A stretch of DNA of 64,000 bases. It comes from Maridesulfovibrio sp. (GTDB lineage Bacteria; Desulfobacterota; Desulfovibrionia; Desulfovibrionales; Desulfovibrionaceae). The notes below the pieces were generated by a model. It did no database searches and had not been told where the DNA came from. It saw only the letters and a list, made by a program, of their open reading frames with translations. The DNA lies in NCBI RefSeq assembly GCF_963667685.1, contig NZ_OY763930.1, positions 465,001 to 529,000 on the forward strand, given 5' to 3'. Shown piece after piece: positions 1-8,591 of this stretch. Made by a program: the position numbers and the translations under genes. Within the stretch, counting starts at the first letter, position 1, and each line of letters starts with the position of its first letter.

Positions 1-276
1 GCTTTTCTGGAGATCCAAGAAAAATTCGGCAGCTTCGATAATTACATATGGCAGTTCACAAACGGGAAGACAATCCAGAACAACTGGAAATCACTAAGCG
101 AAGTTCCCGCCAAAACACCTGAAGCGGAAGCAATGAGCAAGGACCTGAAAAAAAAGGGTTTTAATTTCGTAGGCCCGACAATCTGCTATGCCTACATGCA
201 GGCCACGGGAATGGTTAACGATCATCTGGTCAGTTGTTTTCGCCACCAGGAATTGCTTGAAGCAGAAAAAGGATGA
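1..276 (+). CDS. tag: DNA-3-methyladenine glycosylase I, C-terminal part (cut by window edge)
   Basis: This is the last 91 codons of a gene whose start lies left of the window. The visible protein ends with the FVGPTICYAYMQATGMVNDH block that is characteristic of the Tag family (constitutive base-excision repair enzyme removing 3-methyladenine from DNA in the cytoplasm). The final cysteine/histidine residues (SCFRHQE) fit the C-terminal zinc-binding part of the family. The stop is TGA at 274-276, and a strong intrinsic terminator follows at 360-394. The upstream operon context cannot be seen. Confidence 0.9.
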   Translation, partial: AFLEIQEKFGSFDNYIWQFTNGKTIQNNWKSLSEVPAKTPEAEAMSKDLKKKGFNFVGPTICYAYMQATGMVNDHLVSCFRHQELLEAEKG

Positions 277-359
277 ACACAGGCGTGGCAAAACTTGACA
301 CACTGCCACTCAGACACTAATTCTTACGAGTTGCCATAGCGCACCCAAAGTGAACCGGA

Positions 360-394
360 ACCGGATTTGAGAAAAACCGTCCGGTCTTTTTTTT
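360..394 (+). terminator. Intrinsic terminator after tag
   Basis: ACCGGA at 360-365 pairs with TCCGGT at 380-385 and is followed by eight Ts at 387-394. It separates tag from the next gene, whose RBS lies about 50 bases further on. Confidence 0.75.
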
Positions 395-457
395 CTACTG
401 AATTTTTAACAGGCATACACGGCCGCAATCGGTCCCGCCTGGCAAGGAGAATACTAA

Positions 458-796
458 ATGGCTTACGATGTAAAACTTTTCAAACTGATTAACGGTGACA
501 TGGTCATCGGTAAATGGGACGCAGAGAGCAACCAGATCAAAGATCCCGCAGTGCTCCAGACTGTTCCATCCCAGCAGGGTGTGCAGATGATGATCCTGCC
601 ATACGGCTACCCCTTTGATAACGAAATCGAAGGTGAAATCGACGGACGTCACGTTATCTACGAATACAAGAACTGCCCCGAAGATGTTTCCACCAAATAC
701 CTCGAAGCATCCAGCAACCTGACCCTTTCCTCCGGCGGACTCGGCGGCATGGGCGGCGGAAATATTTCCGATATTTCTGAACTGCTGAAAAAATAA
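458..796 (+). CDS. Small conserved acidic protein, function unknown
   Basis: A 112-residue protein starting at ATG with AAGGAGA about 8 bases upstream. The N-terminal half (VKLFKLINGDMVIGKW, then predicted beta strands through residue ~75) has the look of a small SH3/LSm-like beta barrel. That is an impression from pattern, not a proven family match. The C-terminus has a Gly-rich linker (GGLGGMGGG) and a short amphipathic tail. There is no signal peptide or membrane segment, so it is probably cytoplasmic. It stands alone between a terminator (360-394) and a stem-loop at 805-841. I do not recognise a function; possible roles include RNA binding or assembly into rings. Confidence 0.75.
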   Translation: MAYDVKLFKLINGDMVIGKWDAESNQIKDPAVLQTVPSQQGVQMMILPYGYPFDNEIEGEIDGRHVIYEYKNCPEDVSTKYLEASSNLTLSSGGLGGMGGGNISDISELLKK

Positions 797-804
797 TTCA
801 AGAA

Positions 805-856
805 GCCTCCGGCGGGTCAACAGACGGTCCCTGCCGGAGGCCCTAAATACTTTTTG
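805..856 (+). terminator. Possible terminator / GCCGGAGGC stem-loop
   Basis: GCCTCCGGC (805-813) pairs perfectly with GCCGGAGGC (833-841) across a 19-base loop. The T-run (852-856) starts 11 bases beyond the stem, so termination would be inefficient. The same GCCGGAGGC core recurs in other intergenic regions of this window (6612-6628, 25142-25158, 39203-39213). Confidence 0.45.
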
Positions 857-1110
857 TAAAAAGGGTTTGTTACACTGCCGCTATCTCTAAGACTCGCGGA
901 AGACCGCTCGCCTAGGAGCTAGTGCAGGAATCCCAAAAACGTCTATTAAGGCTTCGCCGTCTTTTTGTTTGAGATACGCCTTTTAGCTCTACTTGCGAAG
1001 CATATCAAAAAGTTTTGGGGGGATGGGGGCCGGGAAACTTTTCCCCAAATTTACTCTTCTCCATCCGCCGGAGTCATCATCAAAAAATCAACAAATATAG
1101 GGTTTAAGTT
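857..1110. other. Gene-free stretch before the radical-SAM gene
   Basis: About 250 bases without a convincing ORF. It contains G-rich and T-rich tracts (for example around 1010-1050) and a CCGCCGGAG core near 1066-1074 that resembles the interspersed repeat found elsewhere in the window. No clear -35/-10 pair or riboswitch was recognised. Confidence 0.4.
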
Positions 1111-3624
1111 TTGAAAAAGCTGCTTCCCCTTTTACCCCGTCCGACCCGCTATCTGGGTTCTGAATGGGGTTCGGTCCACAAGGACCCTGCTAAGGTCAAG
1201 GCTCATATAGCCATTGGTTTCCCGGATCTTTATGAGATCGGCATGTCCTATCTCGGCCAGAAGATACTGTATGAAATTGTTAACCAGCATGAAGATTTTT
1301 ACGCCGAGCGCGTGTATACTCCGTGTCTGGAAACAGCGGAAATCATGCGCGAACACGGCGAACTGCTGGCCACACTTGAAAGCGACACTCCGCTTAAGGA
1401 TGTGGACGCACTGGGAATCAGCCTGACTCACGAGCTTTGCTACACAAACGTGCTATACATGCTCGATCTTTCCGGAATTCCGCTCAAGTCCGCTGACCGC
1501 GACGATTCCTGTCCTTTGGTCATAGGTGGTGGCGGTGCCTGTTTCAACGCCGAACCCGTTGCAGACTTCTTTGATGTGATAATGCTTGGTGACGGCGAAG
1601 AATCCATCATTAAGGTCATGAGCATCATTGCACAGTGCAATGAGCAGGAATTGGGACGAAAAGCGCGGCTGGAGAAACTGGCCGAACTGCCCGGAATATA
1701 TATTCCGGAATTTTTCGATCCGGAGAATCCCGGTGATTTTTTTGTTGAAAAGGCTGTGGTGGAAGATTTCGAACCTATCCCCTTTCCCAAAGAACAGATT
1801 CTGCCTTATGGTCAGGTTATCCACGACCGTCTGACCATGGAAATCGCACGAGGCTGCACCCGTGGCTGCCGATTCTGTCAGGCCGGAATCATTTATCGTC
1901 CGGTACGTGAGCGCACCCCGGACACCCTCACCAAAACCCTTATGGAAGGTTTGGAAGAAACCGGTTACGAAGAGACATCATTTCTATCATTAAGTACAGG
2001 CGACTACTCAGCTCTGGATACCCTTTTCGCCAAGTCGTTCGATAACTGCGCCGCTGAGCAGATATCTATTTCTCTGCCATCTCTGCGTGTAGGTTCTCTT
2101 TCAGAACCTATCATGGAGCGTATAGCCACTATCCGCCGTACCGGAGCAACCCTGGCCCCTGAAGCAGGAAGCCAGCGCATGCGTGACGTAATAAACAAGG
2201 GCATCACAGAACAGGCACTGCTGGATCACGCGCTGATGCTATATGAAAACGGCTGGCAGAACATCAAACTCTATTTCATGATCGGCCTGCCCACCGAAAC
2301 TTTTGAAGACCTCGATGCCATTGTCGACCTTTGTGTAAAAGTCCGCGACGTGGCCGGAAAACATATCAAAAAACTGAATATTACCGCTGCTGTGTCGCCC
2401 TTTGTGCCAAAGCCCCATACCCCGTTCCAGTGGGAACGCCAGATTTCACTTGAGGAAATCAGCGAACGGCTTGATTACATGCGCGATAAATTCAGCATGC
2501 ATAAGCGCATCAAAATGAAATCCCACATTCCCCGCATGACCTTTCTTGAAGGAATCTTCTCTCGGGGCGATCGTAGACTGGGCCCCGTAGTTGAGAAGGC
2601 CTACGCAAAAGGAGCTCTTTTCTCAAGCTGGAAAGACCACCTCAAACTTGAACCCTACCTCGAGGCAATGGAAGAGGAAGGGCTTGATCCTGAAGAATTC
2701 ACCGGCGCGAGAGATCATGACGCCCGCCTGCCCTGGGACCACCTTTCCTCCGGGGTCAGCAAACGCTTCCTGTTGGCAGAACTCAAACGCGGTATCTCTG
2801 AAAAAATAACCGGAGACTGCCGTTACGAAGAATGCCGCAATTGCGGAGTATGTAACTTCGACGGTCGTAAATCCCTGCTTTCAAAGCAGGCTGAAACAAT
2901 GGATCTGCGCCCCAAAATGGTATTTGAAAGCCGCGACCAGACCGAAGATGTTCCTCCTTTTGTACAGGAAGAAAAACCGGACCTCGGCATTAAAGGAAGC
3001 AATTTCCGTCTTTGGTACACCAAGACCGGAACCTCGGCCTACCTTTCGCAACTGGACCTGCAACCTGTAATTGAAAGGGCCATGCGCCGGGCCGGACTGC
3101 CGCTGACATTCTCGCAGGGCTTCCATCCCATGCCGCGCATGTCATTCGGACGGGCACTTCCCGTCGGCGTGGAAAGTTTGAAAGAATGGATGAACATTAT
3201 GCTGCGCACCAAAATCAGCGCGCAGGATCTATTGGAGCGCCTAAATAAGCAGATGCCTATGGGCATGAAGATTGTCGGTGCTGAAGCGCTCAATCTTTCC
3301 AAAAAACAGCAGCACCCGGAAGTGGAAGATTTCACTCTTATTTTCACCTGCTCCGAGGATGAAGCGGAAGATAAATTAAACAGATTGCGCGAATATGCCC
3401 AGTCGGATGAGTATATCGTTTCACACACCACTAAGAAGAAGGTCAAAGATAAAAATATTCGCCCCATGCTGGTTAATTTCGAAGAGCTGAACGGCCGAAC
3501 TTTGAAAATGACCTTCAACTGGACCACCATGTACATGAGTCCGGTCAAGATGATAGCTGCCATATGCCCCGGAACAACCCTGCTGGACTACAACCTGACT
3601 AAAACCGACCAGCGATTCGAGTAA
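1111..3624 (+). CDS. Fused radical SAM protein with C-terminal DUF2344-like domain
   Basis: An 837-residue protein from a TTG start (no ATG fits upstream; the RBS is weak). The N-terminal ~230 residues look like a B12-binding-type Rossmann region. A radical SAM core follows with Cys249-x3-Cys253-x2-Cys256 (RGCTRGCRFCQAG) to bind the [4Fe-4S] cluster and SAM. Residues ~565-585 hold a second cysteine set (CRYEECRNCGVC) that could bind another cluster. From ~625 on (LWYTKTGTSAYLSQLD...SQGFHPMPRMSFG) it matches the TIGR03936/DUF2344 module that is separate in many bacteria and fused here (the TIGR03960-type arrangement). The substrate is unknown; methylthiolation-type or tRNA-related chemistry has been suggested for relatives only by analogy. 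It is a monocistronic gene with a good terminator. Confidence 0.85.
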   Translation: MKKLLPLLPRPTRYLGSEWGSVHKDPAKVKAHIAIGFPDLYEIGMSYLGQKILYEIVNQHEDFYAERVYTPCLETAEIMREHGELLATLESDTPLKDVDALGISLTHELCYTNVLYMLDLSGIPLKSADRDDSCPLVIGGGGACFNAEPVADFFDVIMLGDGEESIIKVMSIIAQCNEQELGRKARLEKLAELPGIYIPEFFDPENPGDFFVEKAVVEDFEPIPFPKEQILPYGQVIHDRLTMEIARGCTRGCRFCQAGIIYRPVRERTPDTLTKTLMEGLEETGYEETSFLSLSTGDYSALDTLFAKSFDNCAAEQISISLPSLRVGSLSEPIMERIATIRRTGATLAPEAGSQRMRDVINKGITEQALLDHALMLYENGWQNIKLYFMIGLPTETFEDLDAIVDLCVKVRDVAGKHIKKLNITAAVSPFVPKPHTPFQWERQISLEEISERLDYMRDKFSMHKRIKMKSHIPRMTFLEGIFSRGDRRLGPVVEKAYAKGALFSSWKDHLKLEPYLEAMEEEGLDPEEFTGARDHDARLPWDHLSSGVSKRFLLAELKRGISEKITGDCRYEECRNCGVCNFDGRKSLLSKQAETMDLRPKMVFESRDQTEDVPPFVQEEKPDLGIKGSNFRLWYTKTGTSAYLSQLDLQPVIERAMRRAGLPLTFSQGFHPMPRMSFGRALPVGVESLKEWMNIMLRTKISAQDLLERLNKQMPMGMKIVGAEALNLSKKQQHPEVEDFTLIFTCSEDEAEDKLNRLREYAQSDEYIVSHTTKKKVKDKNIRPMLVNFEELNGRTLKMTFNWTTMYMSPVKMIAAICPGTTLLDYNLTKTDQRFE

Positions 3625-3648
3625 CCAGACAAGATAACAGACAAGAAC

Positions 3649-3690
3649 AAATCCCCCGCATACTCGTATGAGAATGCGGGGGATTTGTTT
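3649..3690 (+). terminator. Intrinsic terminator after the radical-SAM gene
   Basis: AAATCCCCCGCAT (3649-3661) pairs perfectly with ATGCGGGGGATTT (3674-3686), followed by a T-rich stretch. The A/T ends of the stem would let it work in both directions. Confidence 0.85.
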
Positions 3691-3786
3691 ATTTAATCCA
3701 AAGCAGCACTTTGACAGAGAACTGAAAATAGTCTTTATTTTTATCAATCATAAATGCAGGAATATTCAAAACGCAAAGGAACAAAT

Positions 3787-4077
3787 ATGAATGCGCCCAT
3801 GCATAATCCCAGCCAGCCCCTCCCCCATAGAAGAAAAATAAAATTGCTATTAGTCGAAACCCTAGGCTGGTATGGAACAATTGCCATTATATTGGCCTAC
3901 ATTCTGGTTAGTTTCGGCATGCTTGATTCCAAGGAACCAGCCTATCAGATATTAAATCTCAGCGGAGCAGTCGGCATAATTTCTATTTCACTTCATAAAA
4001 AAGCCTACCAGCCTGCGGTCCTCAATATAATCTGGGCAGCTATCGCGCTGGTGGCAATCGTTAAGGCCATATGGTGA
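3787..4077 (+). CDS. Small membrane protein, CBU_0592-like
   Basis: The chosen start is ATG 3787, because AAAGGA lies 6 bases upstream; an in-frame ATG at 3754 has no RBS. The 96-residue product has a hydrophilic N-terminus and then three hydrophobic segments (about WYGTIAIILAYILVSF, YQILNLSGAVGIISI and VLNIIWAAIALVAIVKAIW). This spacing and the YQxLNLxGAxGI signature are typical of the CBU_0592-like family of inner-membrane proteins, often found fused or adjacent to regulators. No enzymatic residues are evident and the role is unknown. It lies between two terminators or convergent ends and appears monocistronic. Confidence 0.7.
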   Translation: MNAPMHNPSQPLPHRRKIKLLLVETLGWYGTIAIILAYILVSFGMLDSKEPAYQILNLSGAVGIISISLHKKAYQPAVLNIIWAAIALVAIVKAIW

Positions 4078-4168
4078 TACCACCGGCCGAATCCGAAAGC
4101 TGAACCATGTCCAGGACTACCGTCCGCAGCAAGGACAAACAGAAAACAGAACGTTAAAAGCTGTCTGG

Positions 4169-4612
4169 CTACCAAGTCCAGAACGGCGGGCCATCCTTTG
4201 TTATATCCATATTGATTACCTTGTAGGCATCGCGGGTCTCTTCATGTGCTCGTTTTATGTTGATGATTACCGGAGCCGCGCCAAGCCCTACGGTGGTGAA
4301 CTCAAACCGCCAGCGTCCGAAATCACCCATCAGGCCGGACTCAGGTTTGATAATTGTAAACTTATCCAGACTTACGAGTTCCGGGTCGAATGAAACCCCG
4401 GCAAACTGATATCCACCGGACCCGGGATTACGCATTTCGAAAGCAAGCTTCTCACCCGGCATAAGTCCAAGGTTGATCTCATGTCTTCCGTCCAGATCAT
4501 ACCCGGCAATTGAATCTGAAAAAGGATTCATGGAAGAACAGCCGCTACACATAAATGTCAATAAAAGCAGCCAAAACACGCCACGGAACGAATTATATTT
4601 TTTTATTCTCAT
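4169..4612 (-). CDS. Chagasin-like (I42-type) putative lipoprotein
   Basis: A 147-residue protein with a basic N-terminus, hydrophobic stretch and a lipobox-like MCSGC ending at Cys25, so probably membrane-anchored after lipidation. The mature part resembles the I42/chagasin fold of cysteine-protease inhibitors: an NP-loop (NPGSGGY, residues 62-68, versus the family NPTTGY), a Gly-containing loop (GLMGDFGRW, near 95) and a final IKRAHEE strand in the place of the RPW loop. The loops deviate from the inhibitory consensus, so inhibitory activity is inferred only. It converges with the membrane-protein gene and has no obvious partner protease nearby. The lipobox position -3 residue is unusual. 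Confidence 0.6.
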   Translation of the reverse strand: MRIKKYNSFRGVFWLLLLTFMCSGCSSMNPFSDSIAGYDLDGRHEINLGLMPGEKLAFEMRNPGSGGYQFAGVSFDPELVSLDKFTIIKPESGLMGDFGRWRFEFTTVGLGAAPVIINIKRAHEETRDAYKVINMDITKDGPPFWTW

Positions 4613-4733
4613 AAATTTTGCATTTTTATATGTCTTTTACGACACCAATGTTAACAAATAATTTTTTACAAAACATTTCAGCAAGTTAAACATTTGAGAA
4701 AAAGCTGAATCAAGTGTAATAATATTAAGCGCA

Positions 4734-4780
4734 TACGGCAAGGGGAAGCCGTAGCCTGTAACAGTTTTAACTGTTATAAT
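4734..4780 (+). promoter_or_regulatory. Putative promoter/operator region of the peptide ABC operon
   Basis: A perfect TATAAT at 4775-4780 has no good -35 at standard distance (4752-4757 reads TAGCCT). It is overlapped by a perfect dyad AACAGTT-TT-AACTGTT (4760-4775). Just upstream a second dyad, TACGGC (4734-4739) with GCCGTA (4748-4753), can form a hairpin. A poor -35 with an operator-like dyad on the -10 suggests control by a DNA-binding regulator; this is inference. Confidence 0.4.
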
Positions 4781-4872
4781 ACTCATTTCGATGTGCGCTA
4801 TTTCTGGATGTTCCCGAAATGTGGCGCTTGATGCTTTTATCACAGTATTTACCATTTCTAAGGAGTGTGAGG

Positions 4873-6486
4873 ATGAAACGTTCACTACTGTTTCTTGCGC
4901 TTGTTGTTATTCTGAGTCTCGGACTCGCCGGATGCAGCGCGGAAAAAAAAGAAGAGGCCCCTGCCAAAAAGGAAACCACTGAAGCAGCTCCCGCTGCCGC
5001 AGCGGGTAAAACCCTTAAACTGGCTATGGATGCCGACCCTGTCTCCCTTGACCCTCATGTACAGCTTTCCGGTGGTATGCTTCAGTACTCCCACATGGTT
5101 TTCGATCCTCTCGTACGCTGGGCGAAAGACGGTTCATTCGAACCACGCCTTGCTGAAAAATGGGAACGCATCGATGATAAAACCATGCGTTTTCACCTGC
5201 GTAAAGGTGTGAAATTCCATTCAGGCAACCCCTTCACTGCTGAAGACGTTGTCTGGACAATCAACCGCCTCAAAAAAAGTGCTGACTACAAAGGACTTTT
5301 CGAGCCTTTCCTGCCCGCAAAAGCAGTTGATGCCAACACAGTTGATATCATCACCAAGGAGCCTTACGGCCTCCTCCTGAACATGGCTACCTATATTTTC
5401 CCCATGGACAGCAAATTTTACTCCGGCATGGATGAATCCGGCCAGCCCAAAGATGCTATCGTTAAAACCGGTCCTTCCTTTGCCAACGTTAACGAATCCG
5501 GTACCGGTAAATACGTGGTTGCCGAACGTGAACAGGGTGTACGCGTTGTATTCAAGACTTTTCCCGAATACTGGGACAAAGCCGGTAACGTTGATACCAT
5601 CATCCTGACCCCCATTAAAAACGACGCCACTCGTGTAGCTGCCCTGCTTTCCGGAGACGTTGATTTCATTATGCCCGTTCCCCCACAGGATCTGAAACGC
5701 GTTGAATCAACAGAAGGTTTACAGCTCGTAACCATGTCCGGTTCACGCATCATTACCATTCAGCTGAATCAGAAACGCCAGAAACCTTTCCAGAATCCTA
5801 AAGTCCGTCAGGCTATCGTATACGCTACCGATAACACCGGTATCGTGGACAAAGTTATGAAAGGCTTCGCAACTGTTGCATGCCAGCAGGGCCCTGAAGG
5901 ATTCGCAAGCTACAATGCAGAACTCAAGCCCCGCTACGACCTTGAAAAAGCCAAGCAGCTCATGAAGGAAGCCGGCTACGAAAACGGTTTCGAGTGCACC
6001 ATGATCGCACCCAACAACCGCTACGTTAACGACGAAAAAATCGCTGAAGCATTCGTTTCCATGCTCGGCAAAATCGGTATCAAGGTTAACCTGAAGACCA
6101 TGCCGAAAGCCCAGTACTGGGATCAGTTCGACGCACAGGTTGCCGATATCCAGATGATCGGCTGGCACCCCGATACCGAAGACTCCGCCAACTACACTGA
6201 GTTCCTGCTCATGTGCCCCAATAAAGAAACCGGTTACGGCCAGTACAACAGCGGTAACTACTGCAACCCTGAAGTTGATGCCCTTATTATCGGCACCCAG
6301 ACTGAAACAGATATTGCAAAGCGTAGCGCAATGCTCCAGAAAGTGGAAAAAATCCTCTACGACGAAGCAGCATTCGTACCCCTGCACTGGCAGAACCTGT
6401 CATGGGCTTCCAAGGACGGTATGAACACCGAAGAAATCGTAAACGTACAGAACTTCCCCTACTTCGGAGACCTCGTCATCAAGTAG
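4873..6486 (+). CDS. Peptide-type ABC transporter substrate-binding lipoprotein (family 5)
   Basis: The chosen start is ATG 4873, preceded by AAGGAG. A longer in-frame reading from 4819 would displace the signal peptide. The 537-residue product has a lipoprotein signal with lipobox LAGC (Cys21) and a Glu/Ala-rich linker, then the SBP_bac_5 fold (LDPHVQLSGGMLQYSHMVFDPLVRW, FHLRKGVKFHSGNPFTAEDVVWTINR). It is the extracytoplasmic receptor of the importer encoded by the next four genes. The family binds di-/oligopeptides, nickel chelates or related ligands, and the actual ligand cannot be read from sequence. The stem-loop after the gene probably makes its mRNA more abundant than the permease mRNAs. 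Confidence 0.93.
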   Translation: MKRSLLFLALVVILSLGLAGCSAEKKEEAPAKKETTEAAPAAAAGKTLKLAMDADPVSLDPHVQLSGGMLQYSHMVFDPLVRWAKDGSFEPRLAEKWERIDDKTMRFHLRKGVKFHSGNPFTAEDVVWTINRLKKSADYKGLFEPFLPAKAVDANTVDIITKEPYGLLLNMATYIFPMDSKFYSGMDESGQPKDAIVKTGPSFANVNESGTGKYVVAEREQGVRVVFKTFPEYWDKAGNVDTIILTPIKNDATRVAALLSGDVDFIMPVPPQDLKRVESTEGLQLVTMSGSRIITIQLNQKRQKPFQNPKVRQAIVYATDNTGIVDKVMKGFATVACQQGPEGFASYNAELKPRYDLEKAKQLMKEAGYENGFECTMIAPNNRYVNDEKIAEAFVSMLGKIGIKVNLKTMPKAQYWDQFDAQVADIQMIGWHPDTEDSANYTEFLLMCPNKETGYGQYNSGNYCNPEVDALIIGTQTETDIAKRSAMLQKVEKILYDEAAFVPLHWQNLSWASKDGMNTEEIVNVQNFPYFGDLVIK

Positions 6487-6513
6487 TGAAGATTACTGCA
6501 TAATACTAAATCC

Positions 6514-6542
6514 AAAGGGAACTCCGCGCCGGGGTTCCCTTT
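6514..6542 (+). terminator. Intercistronic stem-loop (attenuator/mRNA stabiliser)
   Basis: AAAGGGAAC at 6514-6522 pairs with GTTCCCTTT at 6534-6542, with only two following Ts. Its position between the binding-protein gene and the permease genes is typical of partial terminators that raise receptor stoichiometry. Confidence 0.65.
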
Positions 6543-6611
6543 GATGCGTTTAAAACACGGTTAATTCATTTAAATTTTCCTGACATGGATTCCGAAGGGG
6601 ACATCCCTTTG

Positions 6612-6628
6612 GCCGCCGGAGGCGAAAT
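6612..6628. repeat. Interspersed intergenic repeat copy 1 (17-bp core)
   Basis: GCCGCCGGAGGCGAAAT is identical to the copy at 25142-25158. It lies between the binding-protein gene and the first permease gene. Shorter related cores are at 833-841 and near 39205. Confidence 0.6.
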
Positions 6629-6685
6629 AAATTCGTCAAAAGCGAGAAGCGCCTCAACTGTTTGCCGTCTGGAGTTAAATAAAAA

Positions 6686-7660
6686 ATGTTTGCTTTTATA
6701 GTCCGCAGGATCGCACAGGCGATCATTGTAATGCTTATCATCAGCTTCATCGGCTTTGCCATCAAGCAAAGCTTCGGTGACCCGGTGCGCGAGATCACCG
6801 GCGTATCCGTGTCCGCTGCTGAAAGAGAGAAAATCAGGGACGAACTAGGTCTAAACGACCCGTTCCTAGTTCAATTCAGCCGATTCATGCAGGGAGCAGT
6901 CAAGGGAGATATCGGCCGTTCTTTCTTCTACAAGAAATCAGCCCTTGCTGTAATTCTCAACAAGGCCCCGGCCACACTGGAACTGGTCATGTGCTCCGCG
7001 CTGATCATTGTTCTTTTCTCCATCCCGCTGGGTATTTACTCGGCCATCAAGCCCAAAGCTTTTTTTTCGCGGTTTGTCATGGGCGGGTCGATTGTCGGAG
7101 TTTCGATCCCGGTATTCCTTACCGCAATCCTCATGATTTATATTTTTTCAGTCGAACTGCACTGGCTCCCCTCGTATGGCCGTGGGGAAACAATTAATCT
7201 CGGTGGTTGGCATACCGGATTTCTGACTATTGACGGCTGGAAACACCTTATTATGCCTTCCATTGCCCTTTCCTCCATCATGCTCCCTCTCTTCATCCGG
7301 CTTATCCGTTCCGAAATGATGGAAGTTCTTGAGAACGACTATATAAAATACGCATGGGCCAAAGGTTTAATGCCCAAACGGGTCTGGATTGTCCACGCTT
7401 TCAAAAACACCCTGCTCCCGGTCATAACTGTAGGCGGTGTCCAGCTGGGAACAATGATCGCCTTTACCATCCTCACTGAAACCGTTTTCCAGTGGCAGGG
7501 TATGGGCTTCATGTTCATCGAAGCCGTTGAACGCGGAGATGCTCCGCTCATGGTGGCCTATCTTATGGTTGTCGGACTGATATTCGTAGTTGTTAACACC
7601 GTGGTTGACGTCATTTACGGACTAGTCAACCCGCAGGTCAGAATCACGGGGCAAAAATAA
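6686..7660 (+). CDS. Peptide-type ABC transporter permease, DppB-like
   Basis: A 324-residue inner-membrane protein with six predicted membrane segments and the BPD_transp_1 fold. It opens with the MFAFIVRRIAQAIIVMLIISF helix typical of DppB/OppB. The EAA loop that contacts the ATPases is visible around residues 215-245 (DYIKYAWAKGLMPKRVWIVHAFKNTLLPVIT). GGAG lies 12 bases ahead of the ATG. The gene ends with TAA immediately followed by the ATG of the second permease, so the two are translationally coupled. It forms the heterodimeric channel with the next gene product. Confidence 0.93.
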   Translation: MFAFIVRRIAQAIIVMLIISFIGFAIKQSFGDPVREITGVSVSAAEREKIRDELGLNDPFLVQFSRFMQGAVKGDIGRSFFYKKSALAVILNKAPATLELVMCSALIIVLFSIPLGIYSAIKPKAFFSRFVMGGSIVGVSIPVFLTAILMIYIFSVELHWLPSYGRGETINLGGWHTGFLTIDGWKHLIMPSIALSSIMLPLFIRLIRSEMMEVLENDYIKYAWAKGLMPKRVWIVHAFKNTLLPVITVGGVQLGTMIAFTILTETVFQWQGMGFMFIEAVERGDAPLMVAYLMVVGLIFVVVNTVVDVIYGLVNPQVRITGQK

Positions 7661-8587
7661 ATGAAAACCAGATCACGCTGGCAGAGATTCAAAGAATCGT
7701 ATTTTCTGCACGATTTTCTGCACGACAAAGTTGCCCTCACAAGCTTCATCATTCTGGTCGTGCTCTTGTTCGCAGGCTTTGCGGCTCCACTCGTGGCACC
7801 ATCCAATCCATACGATGCCAATAACATCAACATCTTAAATTCGGAGATTCCGCCTTCCTGGCTTCCCGGCGGTAATCCTGCTTTCCTGCTCGGCACCGAC
7901 GCACAGGGCCGTGACCTCTATTCCACAATGCTTTATGGAATGCGGGTTTCCCTTATTATCGGTATCGGTGCTGTGGCCCTGCAGGCCTTCCTCGGAATCA
8001 TGGTCGGGCTGGTTGCCGGTTTTATGGGCAAAAGAGTGGAATCCATCCTTATGCGCGTGGCTGACGTACAGCTTTCTTTTTCCACTTACATGGTCGCAAT
8101 TTTCATTTCAGCTATCTTTCAGGCTGCATTCGGAGTTGCAAAATACGAAGAGATTGCGATCCCGCTGCTGATTCTGGTCATCGGCTTTGCTGAATGGCCA
8201 CAATATGCGAGAACAGTGCGTGCTTCCGTACTGGCTGAAAAGAAAAAGGAATACGTGGAAGCGGCAAAGGTCATCGGACTTTCTCAAAAAAGAATAATGT
8301 GGCGTCATGTGCTGCCGAATACCCTTTCTCCGGTATTCGTCATCTCCACTATTCAGGTAGCTAACGCGATCATGAGTGAGGCCGCCCTTTCCTTTGTAGG
8401 ACTGGGAATGCCTGTTACACAGCCTTCTCTGGGATCGCTGATCAACGTCGGCTTCGAATATATCTTCAGCGGATCATGGTGGATAACCATGTTCCCCGGC
8501 ATTGTCCTTGTCGTACTTATTCTGGTCATCAACCTGCTTGGCGACTGGCTGCGCGACTTCCTAAACCCGAAACTGTACAAGGGGTAA
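7661..8587 (+). CDS. Peptide-type ABC transporter permease, DppC-like
   Basis: A 308-residue membrane protein with the OppC_N segment at the start (a hydrophobic helix after about residue 28), the LGTDAQGRDLYSTMLYGMRVSLIIG motif of DppC/OppC, and an EAA loop near residues 205-235 (EYVEAAKVIGLSQKRIMWRHVLPNTLSPVFV). It abuts the upstream permease with no spacer, and the ATPase gene starts 4 bases after its stop, confirming one operon. Confidence 0.93.
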   Translation: MKTRSRWQRFKESYFLHDFLHDKVALTSFIILVVLLFAGFAAPLVAPSNPYDANNINILNSEIPPSWLPGGNPAFLLGTDAQGRDLYSTMLYGMRVSLIIGIGAVALQAFLGIMVGLVAGFMGKRVESILMRVADVQLSFSTYMVAIFISAIFQAAFGVAKYEEIAIPLLILVIGFAEWPQYARTVRASVLAEKKKEYVEAAKVIGLSQKRIMWRHVLPNTLSPVFVISTIQVANAIMSEAALSFVGLGMPVTQPSLGSLINVGFEYIFSGSWWITMFPGIVLVVLILVINLLGDWLRDFLNPKLYKG

Positions 8588-8591
8588 TTAA

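Noticed and set aside
5743-6387. 214-codon minus-strand ORF opposite the ABC binding-protein gene
   Set aside because: It has no RBS or domain and overlaps conserved coding sequence on the other strand.
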